A stretch of 64,000 nt of DNA from Actinomadura oligospora ATCC 43269 (GTDB lineage: Bacteria; Actinomycetota; Actinomycetes; Streptosporangiales; Streptosporangiaceae). A program made the translations under genes and the position numbers. The stretch is taken from positions 186,001 through 250,000 of the forward strand of contig NZ_JADG01000008.1 of NCBI RefSeq assembly GCF_000518265.1, read 5' to 3'. Positions 1-8,938 of the stretch are shown here, piece after piece. Every line of letters starts with the position of its first letter. Position 1 is the first letter of the stretch. The notes beneath the pieces were generated by a model. The model was given only the letters and a program-made list of their open reading frames with translations. It was not told the DNA's origin and did not search any database.

Positions 1-37
1 CGGTCAGGCGCCGCAGGAGCGGGGCCCAGGCTGGTCG

Positions 38-2320
38 GTGATGGCCGGACGGCGCGTCGAGGGCCCGCCTGGGGCGGCGGCGGGCGCCGGGAACGCGGCG
101 TCCGGGACGGGCGGCGGCGGTTCGGGCGGCGGCGGCGGTTCGGGCGGCGGTTCCGGCTCGGGCAGCGGCGGGTCCGGCGACAGCGGCGGATCGGGGTCGG
201 GCGGGACGCGGGGCACCGGGCGGACGGCCACGCGCGGCAGCGGCTCCGGCGGGTCGCGCGGCCCGGGGCAGCGCGGCGGGCTCGGCGCGGGCCTGGTCGA
301 GGTCCCGCCGGTGCCCTACCGGGACCCGGCCGACGCGATCATGGAGAACCCGGAGGTCCCGGAGAACCGGCGGTTCTGCAGCCAGTGCGACGAGCCGGTC
401 GGCCGCTCCCGCGAGGGCAAACCGGGACGCACCGAGGGGTTCTGCCGCAACTGCGGGCACCCGTTCTCGTTCACGCCCAAGCTCAAGCCCGGCGACACCC
501 TCGGCGACCAGTACGAGGTGCTCGGCTGCCTCGCGCACGGCGGCCTCGGCTGGATCTACCTGGCCCGCGACCACAACGTGTCCGGGCGCTGGGTCGTCCT
601 GAAGGGCCTGCTGGACGTCGGGGACACCGACGCGATGGCGGCGGCGACGGCCGAGCGGGCGTTCCTCGCCGAGGTCGAGCACCCCAACATCGTCAAGATC
701 TTCAACTTCGTCCGGCACGGCGGGTCCGGCTACATCGTCATGGAGTACGTCGGCGGGCGGTCGCTGAAGGACATCCTGCTCAGCCGCCGCCACCAGCTCG
801 GCGACGACTCCGCGCTGCCGCTCCCGCAGGTGATCGCCTACGGGCTGGAGGTGCTGAGCGCGCTCGGCTACCTGCACAACGTCGGGCTGCTGTACTGCGA
901 CTTCAAGCCGGACAACGCGATCCAGAGCGAGGAGCAGCTCAAGCTGATCGACCTCGGCGGGGTGCGGCGCGCGTTCGACTCGGGCAGCCCGATCTTCGGG
1001 ACGCCCGGCTACCAGGCCCCGGAGATCGCCGCGCGCGGCCCGTCGGTGCCGTCCGACCTGTACACCGTCGGCCGGACGCTGGCGGTGCTGAGCTTCCCGT
1101 TCCGCGGCTACACCAAGCGCCACCTTCGCAGCCTGCCGCCGCGCGACGAGGTCGCGTTGTTCCGGAAGAACGAGTCGTACTACCGGCTGCTGCGGCGCGC
1201 CTGCCACGGCGACCCGGCCCGCCGGTTCCAGAGCGCCGCCGAGATGGCCGAGCAGCTCACCGGGGTCCTGCGCGAGGTGCTGTCGGCGGAGGGCGCGCGG
1301 GTGCCGTCCGCGCCGTCCCCGCTGTTCGGGCCGGAGCAGAACGCGGCGGGCGCCGAGGTCGCCGACATCGAGGACGGGCTGGACGGCGGCGCGCCGATCC
1401 TGCAGCCGCTCACACCGGGAGTCGCGGCGGCGGCGCTGCCCGTCCCGCTGGTCGCGACCGACGACCCGGCCGCCGGGTTCCTCGCCGGGCTGACCGCCCG
1501 CGACACCGAGGACCTCGCGGCGGCCCTGTCCGGCGCGCCGTCCACGTCGCCGGAGGTGCGGCTCGCGCTCGCCCGCGTCTCGATCGAGCTGGGCGACCTG
1601 GCCGCCGCCGACGAGATCATCACCGCGTTCGGCGCGGACCACGAGGACGACTGGCGCGCCGACTGGTACCGGGCCGTCCGGGACCTGGCGAACGACCGTC
1701 CCGGCATGGCCGCCGCCGCGTTCGACGACCTGTACGACCTCATGCCGGGCGAGCTCGCGCCGAAGCTCGGGCTGGCGTTCTGCGCCGAGCTCCAGGGCGA
1801 CACGGCCACGGCCGCCGCGCACTACGAGACCGTCTGGCGCACCGACCCGACCTACGTCAGCGCGGCGTTCGGCCTGGCCAGGACGCGCCTGGCGGGCGGC
1901 GACCGGCGCGGCGCGCAGGCCGTCCTCGACTCGGTTCCCCGGGTGTCCAGCTACTACGTGTCGGCGCAGCTGGCGGCCGTCGCGATGACCGTCCGGGGCA
2001 CTCCGCCGGACGAGCTGGACCCGCGGACCCTGATCTCCACGGGCCGCCGCCTGACCGGCATGCACCTGGACACCGAGCGCCGCGACCGGTTCACCGCCGA
2101 GGTGCTGGAGGCCGCCCTCGGCTGGCTCCGCTCCGGCGCGCGCCCGGACGGCGGGGGCAGACAGCCGGGCCACCTGCTCGGCACGCCGCTGACCGAGCGC
2201 GACCTGCGCCGCAAGCTGGAGACCGTCTACCGTCACCTGGCCAAGCTCGCCGACCGTCCGGACGTCCGGCACGCGATGGTCCGCCGCGCGAACGCCGTCC
2301 GCCCGAGGACCCTGCTGTGA
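38..2320 (+). CDS. pknG: Serine/threonine protein kinase PknG
   Basis: Soluble Ser/Thr kinase of the PknG family, which in mycobacteria and corynebacteria relays amino-acid availability to central nitrogen and carbon metabolism. Visible order: a Gly/Ser-rich low-complexity N-terminus (about residues 20-80), a rubredoxin-like metal site with C114, C117, C136 and C139, a kinase domain (about 156-425) with glycine loop near 164-172, lysine in VVLKG and catalytic loop YCDFKPDN, then a TPR-type helical C-terminus (about 470-760). The length of 760 matches the family. The frame is open to the window edge, so the true start could lie upstream of the GTG-ATG pair at 38/41. It is the first of six tightly coupled genes; its stop overlaps the next start (GTGA). 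Identity is secure; the start is not. Confidence 0.92.
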   Translation: MMAGRRVEGPPGAAAGAGNAASGTGGGGSGGGGGSGGGSGSGSGGSGDSGGSGSGGTRGTGRTATRGSGSGGSRGPGQRGGLGAGLVEVPPVPYRDPADAIMENPEVPENRRFCSQCDEPVGRSREGKPGRTEGFCRNCGHPFSFTPKLKPGDTLGDQYEVLGCLAHGGLGWIYLARDHNVSGRWVVLKGLLDVGDTDAMAAATAERAFLAEVEHPNIVKIFNFVRHGGSGYIVMEYVGGRSLKDILLSRRHQLGDDSALPLPQVIAYGLEVLSALGYLHNVGLLYCDFKPDNAIQSEEQLKLIDLGGVRRAFDSGSPIFGTPGYQAPEIAARGPSVPSDLYTVGRTLAVLSFPFRGYTKRHLRSLPPRDEVALFRKNESYYRLLRRACHGDPARRFQSAAEMAEQLTGVLREVLSAEGARVPSAPSPLFGPEQNAAGAEVADIEDGLDGGAPILQPLTPGVAAAALPVPLVATDDPAAGFLAGLTARDTEDLAAALSGAPSTSPEVRLALARVSIELGDLAAADEIITAFGADHEDDWRADWYRAVRDLANDRPGMAAAAFDDLYDLMPGELAPKLGLAFCAELQGDTATAAAHYETVWRTDPTYVSAAFGLARTRLAGGDRRGAQAVLDSVPRVSSYYVSAQLAAVAMTVRGTPPDELDPRTLISTGRRLTGMHLDTERRDRFTAEVLEAALGWLRSGARPDGGGRQPGHLLGTPLTERDLRRKLETVYRHLAKLADRPDVRHAMVRRANAVRPRTLL

Positions 2321-3789
2321 CGGCCCCCGCGCGCCTCTGCCCGACGTGCGGCGACCCCGTCCAGCCCACCGACCAGTTCTGCGAACACTGCGGCCGGGAG
2401 CGCCCGGCCGCCGCCGGACCCGCTCCAACCGGCCCGGTGCCCGTGGGGCCGCCCGCCGGGCACCGGGCGGACCATCCGCCGTGTCCGGCGCGGTGCGTGG
2501 ACTGCGGGGCCGTGGCCATCGACGCGGACGGCTACTGCGGACGCTGCGGCCTGCGCCAGCCGACCGGACGCGAGCACATGGAGACCGCGCTCTGCGGCCC
2601 GGACGGACGCGTCGCCGCGGCGGGCGTCAGCGACGTCGGACGGCGGCGCAGGCGCAACGAGGACGCGTTCGCGCTGTCCCTCCTCCCGGCGGCCGTGTGC
2701 GCCGTGGTCTGCGACGGCGTCGCCACCGCGCCCGGCTCGGACGAGGCGTCCCGGGTCGCCGCCGAGACCGGCGCCACCGTCCTCGCCCAGCGCCTCGCGG
2801 CGGGCGACGGCCGCCTGTCCGCGACCCGCGCCGCGATCGACCACGCCGCCGCCGAGGTCGCCGCGCTCGGCGTCCCCGGCCCGTCCGGCTCACCCGCCTG
2901 CACCTACGTCTCCGCCCTGGTGGACGCCACCTCCATCACGGTCGGCTGGGTCGGCGACAGCCGCGCCTACTGGATCCCAACCCCACCCCAAACCCCCCAA
3001 ACCCGCACCGACATCCCCGCCCACCCGACCCCACCCGCGCCCCCAAGCGCACACGCGGGCCTGCCCGCGCATGCAGGCCCGGCCGCGCATGCAGGCCCGG
3101 CCGCGCATGCAGGCCCGGCCGCGCATGCAGGCCCGGCCGCGTATGCGGGGCCGGGCGGGCTGGGACGTGTGGACGGGGGGCGGGTGGCGACGGTGGAGTT
3201 CGCGCCTCGGGTGGTCGTGGGCGGGCAGGCGCTGACCAGGGACGACTCGTGGGCGGAGGAGATGGTGCGGTCGGGGGCGATGACGCCGGAGGCGGCCCAC
3301 GCGGACCGGCGGGCGCACCTGCTGACGGGGTGGCTGGGCGCGGACGCGGGAGGCGCGGAGGCCAGCGTGGCCGCGTTCGCGCCGGACGGTCCCGGAGCGG
3401 TGCTGGTGTGCAGCGACGGCCTGTGGAACTACCTGCCCGCCGCCGCCGACCTCGCGGCCGTGCTGGGACGCGCGGCCGATCCGGTCCGGGGCGTCCGGGA
3501 GCTGCTGGACGCGGCCCTCGAGGCGGGTGGACGGGACAACGTCACCGCCGTCCTGATCCCCTTCCCGCCGCCGGACGCGGTGTCCGGCCCCGACGCCACC
3601 GGGCCCGGCCGGGGTTCCGCCGGGTCGGAAGTGGGGCGGCGGGCGTCCGAAAAGCGGGCGCCGGGGGCGGGTCCGGGCGCCGGGGCGTCCGATGAGAGCG
3701 GCTCGGCGTGCGCGCCGATGCCGTACGAGCCGACGACGAGGGCCGTTCCAGCGACGCGGCCAGCGACAAGCAGGGAGAGCCGGCGATGA
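2317..3789 (+). CDS. PP2C-family Ser/Thr protein phosphatase with N-terminal zinc ribbons
   Basis: Metal-dependent phosphatase, 490 aa, starting at a GTG that overlaps the pknG stop. The N-terminus has two zinc-ribbon pairs (CPTC...CEHC and CVDC...CGRC). The PP2C domain shows RRRNEDAF, VCDGVA, VGDSRAYW, VCSDGLWN and GGRDNVTAV, the expected metal-binding aspartates. Between GDSRAYW and the ALTRDDS segment lies an insertion of about 60 residues including near-identical AHAGPA hexapeptides encoded by an 18-bp tandem repeat. The C-terminal 70 residues are low complexity. Placed between PknG and a VWA gene, it is a natural candidate to reverse PknG-dependent phosphorylation; that role is inference from context. 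Confidence 0.9.
   Translation: MTAPARLCPTCGDPVQPTDQFCEHCGRERPAAAGPAPTGPVPVGPPAGHRADHPPCPARCVDCGAVAIDADGYCGRCGLRQPTGREHMETALCGPDGRVAAAGVSDVGRRRRRNEDAFALSLLPAAVCAVVCDGVATAPGSDEASRVAAETGATVLAQRLAAGDGRLSATRAAIDHAAAEVAALGVPGPSGSPACTYVSALVDATSITVGWVGDSRAYWIPTPPQTPQTRTDIPAHPTPPAPPSAHAGLPAHAGPAAHAGPAAHAGPAAHAGPAAYAGPGGLGRVDGGRVATVEFAPRVVVGGQALTRDDSWAEEMVRSGAMTPEAAHADRRAHLLTGWLGADAGGAEASVAAFAPDGPGAVLVCSDGLWNYLPAAADLAAVLGRAADPVRGVRELLDAALEAGGRDNVTAVLIPFPPPDAVSGPDATGPGRGSAGSEVGRRASEKRAPGAGPGAGASDESGSACAPMPYEPTTRAVPATRPATSRESRR
3063..3152 (+). repeat. 18-bp in-frame tandem repeat inside the PP2C gene
   Basis: Unit GCGCATGCAGGCCCGGCC occurs about four to five times in a row, the last copy diverged (gtatgcgggg). 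It encodes AHAGPA and stays in frame. The near identity of the copies suggests recent slippage. Confidence 0.9.
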
Positions 3790-5087
3790 CCGACCGTCCG
3801 CCCTTCACGATCAAGGTCGACCAGAACCCGTACCTCGGCGCGGGCGGGCAGGAGATGCACGCCATCGTCACGGTCGAGGCGTCCGGGACGGCCCCCGCCG
3901 GACCGTCCGCCGGGGCCGCAGAAGTGATCATCATCGACGCGTCCGGGTCGATGTCGTACGCGGGGAAGATGGCCGCGGCGAAGCGGGCCGCCGAGGCGGC
4001 GCTGCGGGTCGTCCGGGACGGGGTGCGGTTCGCCGTCGTCGCCGGGGCGAACAGCCCGCGCATGATCTACCCGCAGGGGCAGCGGCTCGTCGCGATGAAC
4101 GCGCGCAGGCGGACGGAGGCCGTCCAGGCGGTGTCCCGGCTGGAGGCGTCCGGCGGGACGGCGATCGGGTCGTGGCTGCGGCTCGCGGGCCAGCTCCTCG
4201 CCGACCAGGACGGCGCGGTGCGGCACGCGATCCTGCTGACCGACGGCAAGAACCAGCACGAGAGCGCCGAGGAGCTGGACGCGGCGCTCCGCGCGTGCGA
4301 GGGCCACTTCGGCTGCGACGCGCGCGGCGTCGGCACCGACTGGGACGTCGCGGAGCTGCGGAAGATCACCTCCGTGCTGCTCGGCGGGTTCCTCGACGTC
4401 CCCGACCCGGCGAGCCTGGAGGGCGACTTCCGGCAGATGATGAAGGACGCGATGGGCAAGCGCGTCGCCGACCTCGCCCTGCGCGTCTGGACGCCGCAGA
4501 ACGGCCGCCTGCGGTTCGTGAAGCAGATGGTCCCGACGGTCGAGGACCTCACCGACCGCCGCGCCGACAAGGGCCAGATCGGCGACTACCCGCTCGGCGC
4601 GTGGGGTACGGAGAGCCGCGAGTACCACCTGTGCGTGGAGGTCCCGCCGGGCGACGTCGGACGGCAGGGACGCGCCGCCTGGATCAAGCTGGTCGTCCCG
4701 GACGCCGAGGAGGAGCTGGCGCACGCGAACGTCCTGGTCGAGTGGACCGACGACGAGGGCCTGTCGACCCGGATCAACGCGCGCGTCGCGCACCACACGG
4801 GCCAGTCGGAGCTGGCCGACGCGATCCAGGAGGGCCTGGCCGCGCGCCGCGACGGCGACGAGGAGCGCGCGACGACCCGGCTCGGACGGGCCGTGGCGCT
4901 CGCCCGCCAGGTCGGCAACGACGAGATCTCCGGGCTGCTCGACCGGATGGTGGAGGTCGACCGCGAGTCCGGGACCGTCCGGCTGAAGAAGGACGTGGAC
5001 GTCGCCGACGAGATGTCGCTCGACACCCGCTCCGTACGGACGGTGCGGACCAGGCAGGACGACGAGAGACCAGGGACGGAGGGCTGA
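3786..5087 (+). CDS. von Willebrand factor type A domain protein
   Basis: 433-aa cytosolic VWA protein. The MIDAS motif is intact: DASGS at residues 51-55, a threonine in GGTAIGS and an aspartate in LLTDGKN. The C-terminal part (about 250-433) is beta-rich then helical with many acidic and basic residues. No signal peptide or membrane segment is visible. ATG 3786 is chosen because it overlaps the preceding stop (ATGA) and has GGGAGAG 9-15 nt upstream; the open frame reaches further back but only over the phosphatase tail. VWA domains bind protein partners through a metal ion. The position between a PP2C phosphatase and an FHA protein suggests a scaffold in the same signalling complex (inference). 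Confidence 0.85.
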   Translation: MTDRPPFTIKVDQNPYLGAGGQEMHAIVTVEASGTAPAGPSAGAAEVIIIDASGSMSYAGKMAAAKRAAEAALRVVRDGVRFAVVAGANSPRMIYPQGQRLVAMNARRRTEAVQAVSRLEASGGTAIGSWLRLAGQLLADQDGAVRHAILLTDGKNQHESAEELDAALRACEGHFGCDARGVGTDWDVAELRKITSVLLGGFLDVPDPASLEGDFRQMMKDAMGKRVADLALRVWTPQNGRLRFVKQMVPTVEDLTDRRADKGQIGDYPLGAWGTESREYHLCVEVPPGDVGRQGRAAWIKLVVPDAEEELAHANVLVEWTDDEGLSTRINARVAHHTGQSELADAIQEGLAARRDGDEERATTRLGRAVALARQVGNDEISGLLDRMVEVDRESGTVRLKKDVDVADEMSLDTRSVRTVRTRQDDERPGTEG

Positions 5088-5092
5088 CCGAG

Positions 5093-5839
5093 GTGTCCGA
5101 GCCCGTGGGCAAGTGCAGCGTGTGCGCGTCGGAACTGCACCCCGGCGACGAGTTCTGCGACGCGTGCGGGTCGCGCGTGGAGTCCGCGCCGCGCCTGGAG
5201 TTCGCCCGCGAGGACGGTGGCGGAGCGGGCGCGCCCGCGCCCGCGGCCGGGGGCGCGGTCGTGACCTGCCCGGTCTGCGGTGCGGGCAAGTCCGGCCGGT
5301 TCTGCGAGGTGGACGGCTACGACTTCGACACCGGCAGGCAGGCCGAGCGTCCCGCCGCCTTCACCGAGCTGGACGGCCTCACGCCGCCGAGGCCCCGGGA
5401 GGAGCCCCGGCCGCGGGTCTGGACGGCCGTGGTCGCGGCCGACCCCCTCTACTTCGACGACGTCCTCGCGCAGGGCGGCTCGGAGGCGGCGGCGATCGCG
5501 TTCCCCGCGTACTACCTCGAACGACGCGTTCCGATGGACGGCGAGCGCGTGCGGATCGGGCGGCGCAGCGCGTCCCGGGGGATCGAGCCGGAGATCGACC
5601 TGTCCGTCCGTCCCGAGGACCCCGGCGTCTCCCGGCAGCACGCGGTCCTGCTCGCCCAGCCGGACGGCTCGTGGACGCTGGTGGACCTCGGCTCCGCCAA
5701 CGGCACGACGCTCAACGACGACCTCGACCCGATCCCGGTGAACGTCCCGGTGCCGGTGAAGGACGGCGACCGCGTCCATGTAGGGGCTTGGACGACCATC
5801 ACCCTGAAGAGCCCGGACACCCTCAGGAGCCCGGAATGA
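5093..5839 (+). CDS. FHA-domain protein with zinc ribbons
   Basis: 248-aa phosphothreonine-binding protein. N-terminal zinc ribbon C8/C11/C22/C25, a second Cys cluster near 59-71 (CPVCG...FCEVDGYDF), then an FHA domain at about 155-245 with IGRR, the GVSRQH loop and GSANGT, the residues that contact phosphothreonine. GTG 5093 is preferred, with GGAGGG ten bases upstream; GTG 5105 is possible. It occupies the place that GarA/OdhI (the small FHA targets of PknG) would take functionally, but it lacks their N-terminal ETTS-type phosphorylation motif, so I do not call it garA. Likely a phospho-reader for this operon. Confidence 0.87.
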   Translation: MSEPVGKCSVCASELHPGDEFCDACGSRVESAPRLEFAREDGGGAGAPAPAAGGAVVTCPVCGAGKSGRFCEVDGYDFDTGRQAERPAAFTELDGLTPPRPREEPRPRVWTAVVAADPLYFDDVLAQGGSEAAAIAFPAYYLERRVPMDGERVRIGRRSASRGIEPEIDLSVRPEDPGVSRQHAVLLAQPDGSWTLVDLGSANGTTLNDDLDPIPVNVPVPVKDGDRVHVGAWTTITLKSPDTLRSPE

Positions 5840-7371
5840 CCACGCCGACACGGCAACCGGCCGTCCCGACCAAGCAGCCCGCGGTCCCGACCACGACCCC
5901 CGTCCGGCGCGCCGGACGGACGCTGGAACGGCAGCGCGGCGCCCTGGTCACGCTCGTGCGCGGGCGGTGGCTGAAGACCGTTCCGGGCCGGATCCGCGGC
6001 TGGACGGCCCTCGCCGTGGTCACGATCGCCGCGCTCGCGCTGGCCCTCATGCTCGGGGTCCAGGACGCGCGGCAGGGCGTGCAGACCATCGGCCACGACG
6101 CGGGCCCGCAGGTCGTCGCGACCGGCAACCTGTACTTCGCGCTCAGCGACATGGACGCGCAGGTCGCCGACATCCTGCTGATCGGCCGTGACCAGACGCT
6201 CGGCATCGGCCGGACCGAGTCGATGCGCCGCTACGAGCAGGCCCGCTCGGACGCCAGCCGCGCCGCGATCCAGGCCGCGCAGCTCGCCGGGAAGGACACC
6301 GACCGTAAGCAGACCGTTCAGGAGGTCATCGACGGGCTCGGCCAGTACCAGCGGCTCGTCGGGCAGGCGCTGACGCTGAACGACCAGTCCGAGCACCCGG
6401 TCGGGGAGGCCCCCAAATCGGTCGTCGGCACCTACCAGGTGGCGTCCGACCTGATGAAGCTGGAGCTGCTGCCGAAGGCGTACAACCTGACGCTGGACAG
6501 CGGTGCGACCGTCCGGCAGTCCTACCAGGAGAAGCGGACGAGCGTCCTGGACGGCCGGTACTGGGTGCTCGCGGCGGGCGGGGGCGCGCTGCTCGTCCTG
6601 GTGGTGGGCCAGCTGGCGATGACGCGCGAGTTCCGGCGGCTGCTGAACCCCGGTCTCGCGCTCGCGACCGTCGGCACGATCGTCCTGGTCTCGGTGGGCG
6701 TCGGGATGCTGGACTCGCAGGCCGGGCACCTCCTGCGCGCCAAGCGGGACGGGTTCGACTCCGTCCTGACGATGTCTCGTGCGCGCGCGATCAGCCACAG
6801 CGCGTTCGCGGACGAGTCCCGCTTCCTCCTCGACCCCGGACGCGCCGACACCTACGAGCAGAACTACCTGGACAAGGCGTCGACGATCCTGTTCGTCGAG
6901 CCGCCGAAGGGCACCCCGGCGAACCTCGCGACGTACTACAAGCTCGCGGTGAAGGCCGCGACGGAGTACCGACCGGAGAACCGGTCGGCGTTCCTCGGCC
7001 TGCTCGGGGACGAGGCGCGCCAGGTCCGCAAGGGGCCGGAGAGCGACGCGCTCGCCCGCGCGCTCACCGCCTACGCGACCGTGCTGTCCAACGACCAGCG
7101 CATGCGGGCGCTCGTCGCGTCCGGCGACCGGCGCGGCGCGATCGACTTCCGGATGGGACGCGGTTCGTCGGCCATCCGCGACTTCGACGCCTACGACGCG
7201 GCGCTGCGCTCCCTGGCCGCCACGCACAGCGGCGCGTTCGACCGCGCGATCCGCCAGGCGGACGGCGGGCTGTCCGGCTGGAAGGTCATCCCGCCGGTCT
7301 CCGCCGCCGTGATCGCCGCCCTGGTGCTGGTGGGCGTCCGCCCCCGGCTCGCCGAGTTCGGAAGGATCTGA
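5836..7371 (+). CDS. glnX: GlnX-like membrane sensor protein
   Basis: 511-aa integral membrane protein with a Pro/Thr-rich cytosolic N-terminus, TM1 at about 56-74, an extracytoplasmic helical region, two TM segments near the middle (YWVLAAGGGALLVLVVG and the segment after LLNPGLAL), a second extracytoplasmic domain, and a last TM before the C-terminus (SAAVIAALVLVGV). The start overlaps the FHA stop (ATGA), and glnH follows after 2 nt. In mycobacteria GlnX acts with the lipoprotein GlnH to pass an aspartate/glutamate signal across the membrane to PknG. Sequence plus neighbours support the same job here. Assigned by topology and synteny rather than a sharp motif. Confidence 0.75.
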   Translation: MTTPTRQPAVPTKQPAVPTTTPVRRAGRTLERQRGALVTLVRGRWLKTVPGRIRGWTALAVVTIAALALALMLGVQDARQGVQTIGHDAGPQVVATGNLYFALSDMDAQVADILLIGRDQTLGIGRTESMRRYEQARSDASRAAIQAAQLAGKDTDRKQTVQEVIDGLGQYQRLVGQALTLNDQSEHPVGEAPKSVVGTYQVASDLMKLELLPKAYNLTLDSGATVRQSYQEKRTSVLDGRYWVLAAGGGALLVLVVGQLAMTREFRRLLNPGLALATVGTIVLVSVGVGMLDSQAGHLLRAKRDGFDSVLTMSRARAISHSAFADESRFLLDPGRADTYEQNYLDKASTILFVEPPKGTPANLATYYKLAVKAATEYRPENRSAFLGLLGDEARQVRKGPESDALARALTAYATVLSNDQRMRALVASGDRRGAIDFRMGRGSSAIRDFDAYDAALRSLAATHSGAFDRAIRQADGGLSGWKVIPPVSAAVIAALVLVGVRPRLAEFGRI

Positions 7372-7373
7372 CG

Positions 7374-8234
7374 ATGCCGCCCCACTCCCGGCACTCCCAG
7401 CGGCCCGTACGGAGGCTGCGCGCCGCAGCGGTGGCGCTGGTGACCGCGTGCGGTCCGGTGGCGCTCGCCGGGTGCGCGCTGTCCTCGTCGGACCAGCACT
7501 CGATCCTGCACCGGCACTCGCTGGTCATCGGCGTGAAGGGCGACCAGCCCGGCCTCGGCATGAACGTGAACGGCCACTACCAGGGCTTCGACGTGGACGT
7601 CGCGACGTACATCGCCAACAAGCTCGGCGTCCCGGCGTCGCGGATCACGTTCAAGACCACGCCGTCGTCGGTCCGCGAGAAGGCCATCGAGGACGGCACG
7701 GTCGACATGGTCGTCGCGACGTACTCGATCACGCCCGCCCGCAAGAGCCGGATCACCTTCGCGGGCCCGTATTACGTCGCGCACCAGGACACCCTCGTGC
7801 GCACGAGCGACCGCTCCATCACCAGCGTCCACGACCTCGCGCGGAAGAAGATCTGCGCGGTCACCGGCTCGAACTCGTGGCGGCGCATCACCGACGAGCG
7901 GAGCATCCCGGCCATACCGGTGGACGTCGCGACCTACAGCGGCTGCATGCCGCTCCTGACCAGCGGGAAGATCGACGCGTTCTCGACCGACGACCTGATC
8001 CTCGCGGGCTTTGCCGCGGGCCATCCGGACGTCCACCTCATCGGCGCGCCGTTCACCGACGAGAAGTACGGCATCGGCCTGCGCAAGGGCGACCTGGCGG
8101 GCTGCGAGACCGTCAACCGCATCCTCACCGGCATGTACCAGGACGGCTCGGCGGGCCGCTTCCTGGACCGCTGGTTCGCCAACACCGGCGCGAAACTCAC
8201 CAAGAGCGTCCCCCAGTTCGAGGGCTGCTCCTGA
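7374..8234 (+). CDS. glnH: GlnH-like amino-acid-binding lipoprotein
   Basis: 286-aa solute-binding protein of the type 3 (polar amino acid) family. It has an N-terminal lipoprotein signal with lipobox LAGC at C34, then the two-lobed domain, with characteristic GFDVDVATYIA and ITFAGPYYVAHQDTL. No transporter permease or ATPase follows, which fits a sensing role with GlnX rather than uptake. Known mycobacterial GlnH binds aspartate and glutamate; the ligand here is inferred. Last gene of the six-gene run that begins with pknG. Confidence 0.87.
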   Translation: MPPHSRHSQRPVRRLRAAAVALVTACGPVALAGCALSSSDQHSILHRHSLVIGVKGDQPGLGMNVNGHYQGFDVDVATYIANKLGVPASRITFKTTPSSVREKAIEDGTVDMVVATYSITPARKSRITFAGPYYVAHQDTLVRTSDRSITSVHDLARKKICAVTGSNSWRRITDERSIPAIPVDVATYSGCMPLLTSGKIDAFSTDDLILAGFAAGHPDVHLIGAPFTDEKYGIGLRKGDLAGCETVNRILTGMYQDGSAGRFLDRWFANTGAKLTKSVPQFEGCS

Positions 8235-8244
8235 CGTCCGGCGT

Positions 8245-8284
8245 GGTCAGGCGGTGGCCTGGTCAGGCGGTGGCCTGGTCAGGT
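8245..8284. repeat. 16-bp tandem repeat, 2.5 copies
   Basis: GGTCAGGCGGTGGCCT at 8245-8260 and 8261-8276, followed by a partial copy. It lies between the convergent glnH and STAS genes; no function is apparent. Confidence 0.8.
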
Positions 8285-8294
8285 GCCGCCGTGG

Positions 8295-8636
8295 TCAGGC
8301 GCCGACGGCGTCGGTGGCCTCCCGCAGGGTGTCGTAGATCGGGATGTACTGGTCGATCCCGGTGATCCGGAAGACCCGCCTGACGCGCGGCGGCAGCGCC
8401 ACCAGGGCGAAGCCGACCTCCCGCTCGGAGGCCCGGCGGTTCGCGCCGACGACCGCGTTCAGCCCGCTGGAGTCGCAGAACGTCACGTGCCGCATGTCGA
8501 CGACCAGCGGCTGGCCGATGTCGATGACGTCGGTCAGCGTCTTCTCCAAGGCCGGACGGGTCACCACGTCGATCTCGCCCTGAACGCGCACCAGGGTGCA
8601 GCGGTCATGGCGCATCAGGTTCACGTCGAAGTCCAT
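8295..8636 (-). CDS. STAS-domain anti-sigma factor antagonist
   Basis: 113-aa STAS protein of the SpoIIAA/RsbV type. It carries the phosphorylatable serine motif CDSSGLN and a VDMRHV strand before it, the normal arrangement. ATG 8636 is chosen because GGGGGGACGAGC sits directly upstream; a longer frame from 8672 would add a low-complexity dozen residues. Such proteins bind anti-sigma kinases when dephosphorylated and so free an alternative sigma factor. No cognate kinase is adjacent. Convergent with glnH. Confidence 0.88.
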   Translation of the reverse strand: MDFDVNLMRHDRCTLVRVQGEIDVVTRPALEKTLTDVIDIGQPLVVDMRHVTFCDSSGLNAVVGANRRASEREVGFALVALPPRVRRVFRITGIDQYIPIYDTLREATDAVGA

Positions 8637-8810
8637 GCTCGTCCCCCCACCCCTCCCGAGAGCAGCGGCCATCCCGGCCGGCTCGCCCGCACCGGACTCT
8701 TCCCCTGTCCGGTACCGGTCGAGCGAGGCCGGACCTCCCAGAATCCCGCACCGCCGGAGTCATTCCAAGCGGATCGCGGGAATGGGTCCGGTCGGGCCGG
8801 GGGCGGTCCC

Positions 8811-8881
8811 GTGCCCGTAACGGGCACGTCGGGTCCGGGATCGTTCACGCGTCGTCCATCCGAAACGGTCATAACGGTCAT
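8811..8881. promoter_or_regulatory. Regulatory region before the phosphatase gene (palindrome and possible PHO-box repeats)
   Basis: A perfect 17-nt palindrome GTGCCCGTAACGGGCAC lies at 8811-8827. Next come GTTCACGCGTC (8843-8853) and GTCCATCCGAA (8854-8864), two adjacent 11-nt units resembling actinobacterial PhoP direct repeats, then ACGGTCAT twice (8865-8872, 8874-8881). It fits phosphate control of the downstream alkaline phosphatase but is a visual match only. Confidence 0.35.
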
Positions 8882-8938
8882 CTGCGGCTGGTGCAGTTAC
8901 CCCGCTTCGACTGCACGAAACAAAGGGGAGGTCAGCCG

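Noticed and set aside
3063..3152. Regular repeats that could be mistaken for a CRISPR array
   Set aside because: 18-bp units are directly adjacent with no spacers, and they are in frame inside a phosphatase gene.
5093..5839. Calling the FHA gene garA/odhI
   Set aside because: It has zinc ribbons instead of the short N-terminal phosphorylation motif, and its length differs.
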